Assembly (NCBI GenBank): GCA_022113835.1
Contig: JAILWY010000005.1
Coordinates: forward strand, 3,738,501 to 3,802,500
DNA from: Atopsyche davidsoni
Lineage: Eukaryota; Arthropoda; Insecta; Trichoptera; Hydrobiosidae
Direction of reading: 5' to 3'
DNA length: 64,000 bases
This document shows positions 12,386 through 24,645 of this stretch, piece after piece. Within the stretch, counting starts at the first letter, position 1; every line of letters begins with the position of its first letter. Under the pieces are notes generated by a model. It saw nothing but the letters and a program-made list of their open reading frames with translations, was not told the origin of the DNA and searched no databases. Position numbers and translations under genes: made by a program.

Positions 12386-12578
12386 ATTTTTGGCGAATAT
12401 TCATTATTCACATTTTAGCACAATGGTTAATTTTTTACGATACCTGTACGCAACATTGATGAATAAACACCAAGAAATCTTTTATACCATCAGGTATTTT
12501 AATTATGATTGTGCAGTGTTTAAAAATCAGAATACGTTTTAGTTTATTAAGTAAATAATATAAGAAGCACTTAATTAA
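12386..12578 (+). repeat. Part of a 660-bp block duplicated in inverted orientation
   Basis: This stretch closely matches the reverse complement of about 24650-24830 (for example the segment around 'aatattcattattcacattttag' and the run ACCATCAGGTATTTTAATTA). It ends in TTAA at 12575-12578, the target of the next element. It has no gene of its own. Confidence 0.75.
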
Positions 12579-12859
12579 CACACTAAAGGCGGGGCGGGTA
12601 CTAGTACCCGTTCCGGGGACTACTGCCTGTTTGTTTAGGACTCGTCAACGTTACTTCTACCAATACTGTCCAGTGAGCAAAGTGACAATGAAGAGTGGAG
12701 TGGTCAGAGAATGATATTCCTCCAATTATTGAACAATTTTTAGGACAAAGTGGTGTTGTTGTGATGCCAAGTAATCCGCAAAGTGCGTATGAAGTGGTTC
12801 AACTTTTTATATGAAACGATTTACTTGACTACTTGCAAATCAAAGAGTGTATAGACTAG
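12579..12859 (+). mobile_element. piggyBac-like remnant, 3' truncated
   Basis: It starts right after TTAA with CACACTAAAGGCGGGGCGGG and a short palindrome GGTACTAGTACC, identical in layout to the right end of the element at 24306-24645 read in reverse. Homology to that element stops near 12856, so the other terminus is missing. The TTAA target and CAC.. terminus fit the piggyBac superfamily. Confidence 0.8.
12639..12859 (+). pseudogene. piggyBac-like transposase N-terminal fragment, broken
   Basis: Piecewise translation gives segments such as SDNEEWSGQ, PPIIEQFLGQSGVVVMPSNP, QSAYEVVQLF and KECID. Acidic N-terminus, then P..I..F.G..GV...P, then a hydrophobic F.L.F block, is the usual start of the catalytic-fold region in piggyBac transposases. 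Compared with the copy at 24367-24585, this one has small deletions near 12672 and 12693 and an in-frame TAG at 12857-12859, so it cannot make protein. The catalytic aspartates of the family would lie further downstream and are absent. Assignment rests on the motif pattern plus the TTAA-flanked terminus; no search was run. Confidence 0.6.
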
Positions 12860-12890
12860 CTACCCATTCTGCCGAAAACTTCAAGATTTG

Positions 12891-13145
12891 ATGGACAGTA
12901 AAGAAGCATTTGAAGTTTCATACAAAGTACACCTGCAAAGTGATGATTCTGTCGATTTTGCAGAACGTGTCGCACAGCTTCCCTGTGAAAATATTAACTT
13001 TTCATATAATGATTATTACAAAGACTCCCACGAAGCAGCACTGCGCCAGGTCATCCTTAACAATTACGGAATAATTCCCGTAATATATGCCGGCACGCTA
13101 TCAGTCACGTGCTGTCATTTCGGCGATCTCTGCCCTCGGAATTAG
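12891..13145 (+). CDS. Unclassified 84-residue open frame
   Basis: An open frame begins just after an in-frame TAG at 12852-12854, with its first ATG at 12891 and stop at 13143-13145. The product is acidic in its first half (MDSKEAFEVSYKVHL..) and has C and H residues near the end (TCCHFGDLC). I recognise no family. It follows directly on the truncated piggyBac-like remnant but is not part of the duplicated block. It could be a leftover of the element's transposase region, a host exon or chance; base composition is less AT-biased than the surroundings, which is the only hint of past coding. Confidence 0.2.
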   Translation: MDSKEAFEVSYKVHLQSDDSVDFAERVAQLPCENINFSYNDYYKDSHEAALRQVILNNYGIIPVIYAGTLSVTCCHFGDLCPRN

Positions 13146-14859
13146 GCGTAATGTACTCACCTCCGCGCATCCCGCCAAATGAGACAACATAATGCGGCCG
13201 TTCATTTTAATATCCCCCCATACAAATTAAACATTAAACAAAAATTATAAAAACCTTAGCTCATTAAACACGTCGTTTCACACGCACTGGTCTTGTAATA
13301 AATTCAGTGTTAATATCATATCTCATATTGGGTGACCACGCGGCATACAACCTGATATCAAAAAAAATCTTAGTAAATCTTAATCTAATTTACTAGTTAT
13401 TTGACTGTTCGTAGCTATTCGTGTTTTCTATAAATATAGAGTAGTATATAGTATATTTAATCCACTATGTACATATAGGTTGATACTAGTGATAACATAC
13501 AACCTCAGCGGCGTATTTATTACAAGTAGTTTTGTATCTCATATATACAAAATACTTTTTAACTACAACAATATTTATTGCCATTTAAAATTGCATTTAC
13601 GGGATTTTTTTAGTGAAGATTTTACTTTTTTTACAATGAGAGTTTATACGTGCAAAGTTCAAAGAGCATTTATTTTATGAAACATTTATATTTGTCAATT
13701 TTTGTTTCTGACTAGTAGTTGTAAAAATTATTAAGTTTTTAACATAGCATTTAAGATTTTTTTTTATCAATGCATCAAAATAACTATCCAGTTAGTTTTA
13801 ATAACATCTGAAGTAATGTTTCGTATAGATGATGACACATGCAAGTTTACAAATAACTTGTCCCACTCATGGCGACCCTAGCCCGCCGCGAGAGATGAAG
13901 CGCTCTGATCCGGGTTTCCTGTCACGCGTCTGCGTCCAGTACCTGCGCCGGTGTCGCATATCCGGTTATATTCTCTAATATTCAGATATTCTTATCTTAC
14001 CTCACATCCATGGGAAAAATAATTGAAAACGTTTTGAAAACGATCAAGTACTAGAACATCAGTATCAAAGAGTATATGATCAATTTTTTTTTTTTTTGAC
14101 TGAACGTAAGTACTACAAAATAATCCTTCGGAAAGGCGAACGTATAAATGTTTTCCGCTGTTTTGCATTCCTCACATAATAAAGCGGAGTCCACCCCTGC
14201 GGGCGGCGCGGCCGACGCCACGCACGCTCATAAACAAGTCCGGGTCACATTTATTGCTGACGATCGGCCCGCCCGATAAAGGCTCGGCCATAATTAAACG
14301 CGCTGACTGGCGATAAACCACGCCACGTCCGTCCGTCACTCCCGCCGCCCTGATGCTGGAGCCCCGGGAGACGCGGGCCTGAGGGACTGGAACTTGATCA
14401 GACCCTGGATCTAGATAAGGAGACGCCGTGGAACCGTCGCGCGGATGCTTCCTTGGACGTCTTATTACATCTCTATGTAACAATATTTGATTGAACACTT
14501 TCTTGATATCACTGATTTTGACTACACATTGATGCTCTTCTTAGTCTAGTGTATTTGGCTTTATCGGCGAAACAGGAAGATTTTTCTTCAGCGCCTTCAA
14601 AATGACTGGGTGTGGGACTGGGACTTTTTTGTGGAAGCAGTCCTCGAGGTTGAACTCGAAGGTGTTGATTGAGGAGTTTGGAACTAAGTGGGGGAAGATT
14701 TGGAAGGAGTGTGCGAGGTGGTGATGATGACCTCTTGGATCGTTTTGGTGTTGGTGTCTCTGTAGAGCTGGGCATTTTGGATGAACCTCGGGGCATTGAA
14801 TGCCTAGCGGAGGATTTTATTTTGGAGAGGCTTGTGTTAACAGATTGGATGTATCCCCA
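13146..14859. other. Mixed AT-rich DNA with two GC-rich patches
   Basis: GC-rich patches occur at about 13870-13965 (CGCCGCGAGAGATG.., CTGCGCCGGTGTCGC) and 14185-14480 (GCGGGCGGCGCGGCC near 14199). The minus-strand frame 14172-14498 spans the second patch, and 14509-14796 (minus, serine/proline-rich) lies beside it. Neither shows a domain I know. The rest is AT-rich. Confidence 0.4.
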
Positions 14860-14950
14860 GATACTTTGTATTCTTTCTTCACTTTGAGTATATTATATTT
14901 TTTGCATGACTAGTTTCGACCAACAGACTTGGTCATCATCAGATACAGAA
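14860..14950 (-). repeat. CTGATGA/GAAAC-core repeat, copy c
   Basis: Read on the minus strand: CTGATGATGACC, a spacer 'aagtctgtt', then GGTCGAAACTAGTCATGC, followed by the AT-rich tail and a GTATCTGGGG end. On the plus strand it appears as GCATGACTAGTTTCGACC at about 14905-14922. Only one half of the foldback is present. Confidence 0.7.
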
Positions 14951-17900
14951 CAAAACGTATTTATTTTATTCATTTAATAAATTATAATTTAAACATTTCT
15001 GAATACACTATAAACTCATTTATCCTCCCACAATGTGCACAATCTTCATAGAGTTGCCTTCTGTGGGCATATCAGTTAACATTTTTCATTGACCTAAAAC
15101 AAATGCATTAATTTATTCGAGTTTCGTTGTAATATATTAAATGTTTATACCAACCATAAATGGTTGTTTTGCTATCCATATATAGTATATATTTATATAT
15201 ATTTCAATATAATTAGGCCGTCGTGTTACCCTCTTAAAAGTAAATAAATAAACGCTCAAGCTGAATACCCTAGTCAAATCTAATAATTTGTATACTTAAA
15301 TGTATGGTAAATAAAAGGTGGTTATTAAGCAGCTTATGCAGCCTACACATGCAGGAACACAACTGATAACCGATTTGTCTTGATTAAGCCAATAGCGTTT
15401 TATTATTTTGTGTATTTTAAGCAACGTTAAAGAGGATATTATTGGCCAGCTACCGTTTACAGCCATAGATAAAATGCTATAGATAAAAGCTATACATTAT
15501 TATAAATAAAAGTTTGATAAAATGCACAAGATATTCAGGCAGTTCAAATATGGTAATTATCAAAAAAGCCCATGTCAAGCATCTGAAGCACAAGTTAATT
15601 GATCCCGCCGGTGTCGCAAAAATACATTCGAAACGCTCCCGGCCCTGGTTGGAGTCCAAGGACGCCGGCAGCCAGGAGCGATCATAAAGATCAGGTCCTT
15701 AGTAATTTATTGGAGTCATCACACACCCGCATTCTCTTCTCACTCACCCGGCGAGCGTGAAGTGCTTTATGAGGCAGAGGTCTCCAAGCAGCCGAGGGCC
15801 GCGTGCCTCTTTGTCGACTATCGCGGAATCGAATATTCTATCAATACCAAATAATAAGTAAATCACAGCGAAACTAAATAATTTAATTATTTCTTACTAG
15901 CCACTGATATAATTTTACTCTATTAGTGTTCTTTGAAGGAGAAAACTTACGTGGATGCGGAATTTACGCTACCGGCTGGAAGGTGGAAGTACGGCCCAAT
16001 CAGTAAGACTAACCCAAAATTGAAGTATATTGAATGAAAAATGGTTACCAGACTCCATTGAGAAGAGACACCAAAAGTGCTCTTTACATAATATTCGATG
16101 TCTTATTTAACTAATTAGAGCAACATTTCTCCAAGTATTGTGTCTCCATTTTACGATTGCCTTGAAAATTAATTATGGTAACGACGCAAAATAATTGTTA
16201 TATTTGTTTTGAAAATTTAAATTGTAAATATGTAAAAATATTTTCGTTCTTGATTCAGCCATATTTTTAATAAATATTAAATATTGGTTTCAAAATGACT
16301 GTAGATGCGTACCAGCATTTAGGGGCCCCTGTGCTTGCCTACATAGGTACGTATAGGTCCACCAGTAGTTTGATGTATCTCTCACCTTGATCTCTCACAA
16401 CAATGATTGGGCAGATGGTGATCTTGTTTCAATCCGTTCGTCTACTTCAGTAAGGTGTAACAAAGACAATACCCGAGATTATCTCACAACCCAGCGAGCC
16501 ATTCTTATATCAAAATTTAAATTAGATCCTGAGTTATAAATCACCCTATAGAATCGTTAAAACATTAGAACTATGCTAGATAACATGTTTCAATATATAA
16601 ATTGTTTCTAGTCTCTATCACATCTTACCTGCTCTTTAAGATCTTAGAATTATCACATATGAATACAAATTTCAAGACCTGTATTTATCGACAATTTTAC
16701 AAAATTTACATATGAGTATTTTATAAAAAAAATCAATATATCATAGCTAGTAATAGTCACAATGGTAGGTTTATTGTGTTATAAAATTGATACTTGTAAA
16801 TTTAATATATTTGATACAAGCAAGTGTTATAATTCAACCTCAATCCATCATTTAACGAGACAATATTGTGAATGCATTACAAGATATTGTCCCTTGTACA
16901 CATTTAAAAGGCTCGCCACAAGTTTAAAACCCTCTATCAATCATACGGCTTCCTTTTTACCAAGGATGATCTAACCACCTACATCGACCAGCCCCTTTGA
17001 CTACCCGCATGATGAAGCTACCTTTTCCAATATACCTCCAGTAGTGCCACCTTGGCGACCATCTGCATGCAGATATGATCTTGTAGTTCCTTATTGTTTC
17101 GTGATTTTTTTTCAGGCAGCTGCGGTTTCAGAAACGCGCGTAAAAAAAGCCTATCCGAATAAACCATTATCCGTCCACTGAAATACAAAGCCCACTCAAA
17201 GATGTCGCCCTCCATTTATAAACTAGATATCAATCCTCCATCGCATTTTTAATGTCATCTTATCGTCTTATCCAGAGTCGTTCACTAAAACATATCAATG
17301 ATCAAGTATTTTTTACTTAAAAAATCATGATTATTCATAGTTTATCCCAACTGCCCCTGTGTAATGTAACTTAATTTTTTCCGGTTATTTATCTATGTAA
17401 TGTGCTTTGATTCCGAATTGCACTGTGAAATAATTTTCCCCAGAATTGTCTTACACTACATCTTATACAGAAAAATCACTCATAATTTCAAAATAGGTAA
17501 AACTGAAATAAAGATGCTTTAATATATATATAATTTCACTGTTGCTTAATAAAAATGTATTATGAATGAAGTGCCCTTTTCCACTGATGAAATACTCATT
17601 TATATGCAAAATATGATAGCAGATATCTACGGAACAGAAAATCTAATATTTATCAGACTGATTTTCTTGGCGTTATTATTTTGAAGGCGGAAATAACGAA
17701 GCTTGAGTCCGACATGTTCATTTGCACAGAATGGATGGACCGCTACTGGCTTCCTTGCCGCGAGCACCATGCAAGCCTGCTCCTTGCATGCGAGCTCAGG
17801 ACACGTTTATAAGAAAATGCTAAATCCGGTTATCGAACATTCTTTATTACTTATAATTGTGTACATGGGCGCTTTAAAAAGTTTAAATTATCATTTCTTA

Positions 17901-18369
17901 CGATACTAAACTGCCATTTAAAATATATTTCTTCAAAAAATCAGCCTTTGATTGTGATAAAAATGTTAATGTGAACATTTTAAAATATGATATGTGGATA
18001 CTGTTATTTTGAATTTACATCACTCTGAACAAATTGAGATAAATTTTTTATGCATTTATGGCAGCAAACGAGCGGGGAGTGGGTATGGAAACGCACTTCG
18101 AAAATTAGCAAATTTTGATAAATTTATCTACTAACGGTTATTGTTTCTACTTAGCTTGCTCTTTTAGAAAATTATATCCCGCAGTCAATATTTTTGATTG
18201 AGTATTGATAAAAATTCTCATAGTATGATCGTTACCATTATTATAGGAAGATTAACCCATAAATATATTAATAGATATAAACATCAACACTATAAAATAT
18301 TTGAGTATCGATTTTTACTCTGCATACAACAAGTGTTCAGTGTTTTTTTTCTTTTTGAGCTTTGGCCAT
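14951..18369. other. AT-rich stretch with one GC-rich patch
   Basis: Non-coding by eye. A GC-rich patch lies at about 15600-15830 (CTCCCGGCCCTGG, CACCCGGCGAGCG). Short frames at 15477-15659, 16762-16974, 17018-17215 and 17703-17909 lack recognisable motifs. I see no transposon ends. Confidence 0.45.
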
Positions 18370-18720
18370 CTGTTTCTTCAGGCGAATCATGCACAGTAGC
18401 ACGCACGCACACTCCCGTTGCTTATTACCAAAATACGTCTCTGCGCCACTCGGTACATCGGCGTCCTCCTGCATATCTGATTCAATGCTTGCGTCATTAG
18501 GAACGCTCGAAATTCCGGAGGGCCCGGTCACTCGGCTGGGTTAGCGAATAGTTATGGAAAGAGAAGCGGCTCCAGAAAGAGCGGCCGGGCCTGCATGCGT
18601 GCCTGGCGCGATAGCATCTCCTCGGCGGGGCTCCCGGGGCGCCGGCCCGCAGGTGCTCAGGTGCTCAGGTCCCGGCCAGGGACAGGGGCTCCCGAGCACC
18701 CCTGAAGGGCTCCACAACGA
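18370..18720. other. GC-rich patch with short direct repeats
   Basis: CpG-rich DNA with several overlapping open frames on both strands, a hallmark of GC-rich sequence rather than proof of coding. It includes a direct repeat of CAGGTGCTCAGGTGCTCAGG near 18651-18670 and inverted CCCGGCCAGGG. Function is unknown. Confidence 0.4.
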
Positions 18721-18789
18721 TGTGCAACAATCATACTACTGGAAATATTTTTTAAGCTATCGATTCAAAAATCAATGAATGAAATTATT

Positions 18790-19199
18790 TGAACAAACTA
18801 TTTTGGCCCACGCACCCCTTTTCATAGTCAAAATTTCCCCACGGACCCCCTTTCATGGTCAAAACTTGCCCACGGACTCCTTTTCACAGTCAAAACTTGC
18901 CTACGGACCCTGAGTGAAAAACTACATAAATTCATATTATAGACTAGTTGATGCATGTATTGACTCTATTGCGTTTCTGTATTAACCTACCTGACTTACC
19001 TGTCTATATTTATATTTTACTTAGGACGTTAAAATCGCTAATAATGTATTCATTGTTATTTATTTTAACTTCCATATTAATAAAAATGTGTCACAATTTT
19101 TTTAATTTTATATTTAACCTTGCGCGGACCCCCTGACGTTGTTCAGGGATCCCCAAATCGATTTTAATTTTCTAAGGACACCCTGAATGAGAAGCACTA
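18790..19199 (+). mobile_element. hAT-like MITE, decayed ends
   Basis: Homologous over its length to the better copy at 32539-33010. The left end (ACTATTTTGGCCCACGCACC) and right end (GAGAAGCACT) have lost the outermost bases. It carries the same internal 31-bp tandem units (ACGGACCCCCTTTCATGGTC and variants, three times) and the near-terminal GGACCCCCTGACGTTGTTCA. It is non-coding. Confidence 0.8.
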
Positions 19200-20167
19200 T
19201 TCTAGACGCAGGTGAGATACAAATCTACAGCTCTCGACCTCTCGAATTCAACGACCCTGCGATAACACCACATCAAGATCAGTCAATAAAATATGTTTTC
19301 GGTAATCGACACAGGCCAAGTAAATAATTAGTATAACATGCTGAAGCCAAAGCAGTTAAATTGAGTATAAAAATTCTCTGTGTATTGAGATGCAGCCCTG
19401 CTGCGCCCAGTTTCCTCTCCAGTAATTACTAAACCGGCCATGTCCTGTTTGTTTTGGCCAATCCACTCGACTGAAATATGCACCTTTTCGAAACGGGAGT
19501 CGACCAAAAACCGGGACTTTGCAACCTCTCTGTCACTGGGCTATTGTCCGAGCGGATCATTATCTTTCCATTTCTGCGAACAGAGGCATTAACGAAGATT
19601 ACACTCTCATCTGCCTAAAATCCTTCCGATCGTAAAATCGTTTTTTTTTCCTTCCATTTACTCTAAACCAAAGTACAATGGTTTAAAAAAATACATATTA
19701 CGTTAATCCTAATGAAGTAGAAGTTCAGGTGGCGCTTGTAAATATACAAGGTGAAACATATATAAGAGTATATTCAATATATTTGACAGAAAATACTTGG
19801 TGAAATTTCATTTTAATATTTTATATAAAAATACTTTTGTGATTTTTTCACGCTTTGTTATTCGGTGAAAAGTATTAATGGTTTAGCATTTTTATTTTCA
19901 ATAACTTTATAAACTTTATTGTATCAGGCTATACTGCTTTCAATATTTACAAGAAATATTTAAAACTAATTAAATATCGGACTAATTGCTGTTAATAAAA
20001 GTTTGTTTCGCTCCGGCACCAACAAAACCATAAATATTTACAACAGGCATACTAAAACCAAGAAAAAGCTTTACAACTTCCATTCTTTACAGTATACAGC
20101 GCAAGTAATCATCTGCAAGTATTTAAACTGTCAAAAGACTTGATTTAAAAATATACAATTACAGTTA
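19200..20167. other. AT-rich spacer
   Basis: About 1 kb with mixed composition up to 19640 and AT-rich thereafter. I recognise no gene, repeat end or RNA. Confidence 0.45.
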
Positions 20168-20235
20168 ACCTTCTCGTGGCGTAGTGGTTAGCTAACTTGC
20201 TTGCCGATCATGTCCCAACCGAGTTTTAATACGGA
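20168..20235 (+). repeat. tRNA-derived SINE-like head, degenerate
   Basis: TGGCGTAGTGGTTAGC at 20177-20192 fits an RNA polymerase III A box and D-arm of tRNA type. The expected B box is decayed (CCCAACCGAGTTTTAAT). No convincing 3' tail or target duplication is visible, so this is either an old SINE head or a tRNA pseudogene. Confidence 0.4.
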
Positions 20236-23200
20236 TCAAACAATAATTTTACACTAACACTTAAAAGGTAAAAGCTCTCACTTCAAGAATATTTTTATTC
20301 TTCCTATTTGGCTTTTCATGTGGCTTATCCCTTACAAACTCAATATAAAACATACATCTGTTTCTTGAAATCTACCATTGAAATATAAAAACGACACAAA
20401 CACATGCATATTGCTAACCTAATTTACTATTTACGCAAGTAAATGTAGAATTATTTATTTGCCGAGGTGGGATACCTGCAACTCCGCTGATATATCGCTG
20501 TAACACCTACAAGAGAAGCTCAAATAACAATTTAATCCTCGCAGCGATATCAAGGTGTTACCTTTTCTGAGACCACAAATAAATTGCACAGTTTCTGCAA
20601 TAACTGCTTATTTATGTTATCCTGTAAGATTTTAATGGGAGTGTTCCTTGTTTAAGTACGCGATATTCCCGGTCCGCTTCTGTTCGTATTCCTCCCACGA
20701 CCAACAATCAAAACAGGGCGCAAATTATATTTAACCGACCACCGGTTTGACATTTAGAGGATTTATAATTAAAACATACGCGAGATAACTCTGATTTAAG
20801 ATGCGATTAAATTTTCAAACGTTTATGGCTGAATGCAGCGAAGCATCGTTAGGAGACTTATTAAAATTATTTTTGTGGGGAATATGTCCTAACGTTTCGG
20901 CGAGGTCTTGGTTTATTTGATTACTTGATTAAAGACACCCAACACCTAATAAACCCTTCGTCTTAACACCGGCGCATACTCCTTATATACACAAATATCA
21001 TCAAAAAATGCTACTGGTAGCATTTTGTTGATACTATAAATACATTTTCGTACACAAAGTATTTGACATAATTTATTTATTTTATATTAAATTTATGAAC
21101 ATGGACTAAATAAATAACATTTTAATATTTTCTTGGTTACTACAACTCATCAATTTTTAACGTGATGATCTAAGGAGAAAATATATTTACCACAACCACC
21201 AAAACCAGCAAATTTACCAATAGTATAGAAATAATTTTCCTTCAGGTGCTTTTAAATCATTTCTATACTTTTTATAACCTCGTCAACTTCCAAATAAGAA
21301 TAAATCTTCAATTTATAAAAGAATTTGTTATCTCTGGTGAGTTACTCGGTGCATAATGTCACTGAATATTCTTTTATTGTCAATTCTCCACAATCAATCC
21401 AGTTTATCGCACCGCGGCCTCTGGAATCTAGAAACTTCTTTAGATTCATCTCCATAATGGCCCTCGCGGTCTATTTAATTTTATTTCATTATGTTTACCA
21501 ATGTAATGATAATATCGAGGGGGTTGACCTCGAGTGATATTTCATGGTATTTAAGATTAGACTTATAAAGTTTAACAATAAACGTAGCTTTAAAGTGCAC
21601 CAGCCTTTTTTAATACCATTAAGCTGATAAAATTCAAGCACTGACATTATAAGTATTTTTATTTTTTGATGTTGTTAATTTATATCCAGCAGAAATATTT
21701 ATACGTTTATTTTTTTGTGCCAAAGGGTCGTTTATAATCGTAGACTTCATATATTTTTGTAAACTCAAGTTAATGGAATCAGGAGGTCAAAGAACCTTAC
21801 TGAATTCAGAATTAAGTTTAGTAGAAGCTAAAGTATATTTATTTCAATAAAACATATTAAGACTGTGTAATGAATGGGTATCATTCGAATTTATTGATGA
21901 CTTTATAAAAAATACTAAGAGCTTTTTAATCATTTATTTACATATTACTAAAAAATCAGTGAACAACACCATTTCCTGCAGTGTGTAAGTATTACTTTTA
22001 ACTGAGACATAATTTTTTGTTTTACCTGTTTTTTTTAACTAATGTCGAAATAGGTGAGTTTCGTTTTTTTCTATTGTTGCTTTTTTCTTTGTTGAATTGA
22101 TATTTAAATTTGATTAAATATTAAAACCTGTATTGATCATAGAATCACGCATTTTAAACGTTATGGTCATAATGTAATTAAAGTATCAAAATATATATGA
22201 GTTAAACTATCTAAAGTGTGATTTCTCAATTAACAACTTTATAAAATATTTTTCAAAGTGCTAGCGGGAATTTAGTGCTACTTCAACAATAAGTTATTAT
22301 ATTATAAATGTAATAGTACACATTACCCATAGGAAGACCCACTTAAGCCAATTGATTTATTTAACTGTTAAATTGTGTCAGAAACAAAGACCAAAACCGG
22401 CGTGACAGATCCAGTCCAAATACGTGACCCTCGTGGACTGAAAGTACGGATTCGTATCGCAGCACAAACGGTTTACCATTCCCGAGTGCGACTTTCATTT
22501 CGGCGCAGGTGATCATATTGCTCCCAACACAATGCTCAATCTGTATTTCAATTATGAAAAAGATGGAACTGTGTTTGTTTATCGCCTCCATTCAATCTTT
22601 TGTTTAAAATCGTGCCAATCAATGTTACTTTTAGTGGTTGGAAAGTTATTTTTGTTAGTCAGCTAAATATCCGATATAAAAAACCCCTGACGGTTCGAAG
22701 CATGACCGAGGCATTATAATGAATGCTATCTTCTGATGATTCGTCGGTGCAGCTTCTCTTGTATATCTTCGTTCCATAGAATTGCAGTTTTTGTTTTTAT
22801 TTTTTTTTTGTCTCAGATTATCTGAACTTACACTTCTAATGAAGCCATTTTCCTTTAAATATAGTTTAAACAAATTTATTTTTTGTTACATAACTTGTAT
22901 AATAAAACGCATTTATAAATTAGTTAACAACATTAAATGTTTAAAGTATTATATGCATTAAATACATACGCTTATTTTAGCCTTTATATGAGAGTTTTGA
23001 TTAAACAATTATAATATTTACCAAACCAAAAAATAGAATCGTTTGTAATTTATTTTTCAATATGACCGCACTGAAGGTCATAAATAATAATTTATTAATA
23101 AAACCGTAATATCATAATATAAACATAAAAAACATGCGGGGGCAGCTGTTAAATATATTAAATAGTAAATACGATAATGTTGAGTCGCGTGCTAAAAATA

Positions 23201-24301
23201 CTTAATAAAAAATAATATTTTGCAAGTCATCCAACAAATTCTCTGAGGTAGGTAATTGAAAAATTGAACAATACGTTAATTGGTGGATCAGGGTCACTTT
23301 GAGAGGACTGTCGACTCACCAACAACATAAAAGGCTCATCGTATATATCCAAGATAAGTACATTCAATATATATCTTTTAAAAAAACCTTTGAAATTTTG
23401 GCATGTTGTAAATTCTTGAAATTTTGTTTTTATGATGTTCATAATAAAATATCTTAATTCGATAAAACAAATATATTACAGTGTTTGGTATCATATACTT
23501 AATTCTCATAAATATAAAATAAAATAGTAAATTTAAAACAGCAAGAGAAAGTAAATGTTGTTATCATACCTCAAGTTTAACAGATGCAACCGGTTGTATG
23601 TATTTTTTGTAAGTAAAACTTTTTGTTCACATTTTTTGTAAGTAATATTCAGAATCTTTTCTCTTAATATTATTATTATTTCGCCAGGTATCTTTTGCTA
23701 TTCATGTTTTAAAAATAAATCTGCAAAAAAGTTCAAATATCAGCAAGAAGATAATTGTCCACCGAGGTCCACAGATAACATTTTTCGTACAATTTTTTGT
23801 AGCCGCGGTCTGTATTTATTCCAGGAATTCAAACAAATAAAATGATACAGACCGACGGGCTTCTCCGCTTTGGGTTCGACGCATGGAGTCGACATTTTGA
23901 TATGTAAATTATATGGCACGGACCAAACTTTATTTAGTAATGGACGGCCGGCCCGTTTTGACAGATGGCACCTGAACTGGAGACGTGAAGTCAAACAGTG
24001 GAATATCCTCGTACCGAGAATTATCTCTAATGACAGTGGCCGGGGCCGGGCACCGAATCAGATCGTACAGATGTATACTCATCATAATCGGTAAATTATT
24101 ACCTGTAGTGTTATGGAAGGGTTTTCTCGTGAGTGGTGTGTAGGTAGCTAATCACTGTGCACTAATTGTTAAAAATGATGTTTTATTTAAGATTTTATAG
24201 ACAGACTTGAAAAAAAGCAAATTGGTTTTAAAAAATGAACCCACTCGTTTGTGGCGAGTGTTTCTCCAAGTACACGTGATGGACAACTCTTAGTTTCTAT
24301 A
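20236..24301. other. Long AT-rich stretch, nothing recognised
   Basis: About 4 kb of AT-rich DNA. Frames at 22361-22591 (minus), 22655-22873 (minus), 23740-23994 (minus) and 23870-24094 (plus) lie in slightly richer sequence, but their products match no domain I know. TTAA at 24302-24305 marks the start of the next element. Confidence 0.45.
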
Positions 24302-24305
24302 TTAA

Positions 24306-24645
24306 CACACTTTAGGCGGGTACCAAATTGACTAAACTGACTTGATGACTAAATTCGCATAAATATTTAGTCTATACACTCTTTGATTTGCAAGTAATCG
24401 TTTCCTATAAAAAGTTGAACCACTTCATACACACTTTGCGGATTACTTGGCATCACAACAACACCTCTTTGTCCTAAAAATTGTTCAATAATTGGAGGAT
24501 TATCATTCTCTGACCACTCCACTTCTTCATTGTCACTTTGCTCAGAATCACTGGACAGTATTGGTAGAAGTAACGTTGACGAGTCCTAAACAAACAGGCA
24601 GTAGTCCGCGGAACGGGTACTAGTACCCGCCCCGCCTTTAGTGTG
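24306..24645 (-). mobile_element. piggyBac-like non-autonomous element, both ends present
   Basis: The left terminus is CACACTTTAGGCGGG, directly after TTAA (24302-24305). The right terminus is CCCGCCTTTAGTGTG, followed by CTAA (24646-24649), a one-base decay of TTAA. The ends are a near-perfect 15-bp inverted repeat. At 340 bp it is far shorter than an autonomous piggyBac element and keeps only an N-terminal transposase fragment on the minus strand. Confidence 0.85.
24367..24585 (-). pseudogene. piggyBac-like transposase N-terminal fragment
   Basis: Uninterrupted frame of 72 residues on the minus strand, starting after an in-frame stop and lacking an ATG at its beginning. The order is DSSTLLLPIL, an acidic stretch (SDSEQSDNEEVEWSEND), NPPIIEQFLGQRGVVVMPSN, then YEVVQLFIGND and KECID before the stop. 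This acidic head plus the P..I..F.G..GV...P pattern fits the start of piggyBac transposases. The residues normally following 'ND' and all catalytic aspartates are missing. It is an internally deleted relic inside a 340-bp element with 15-bp terminal repeats, and the sister copy is at 12639-12859. Confidence 0.6.
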
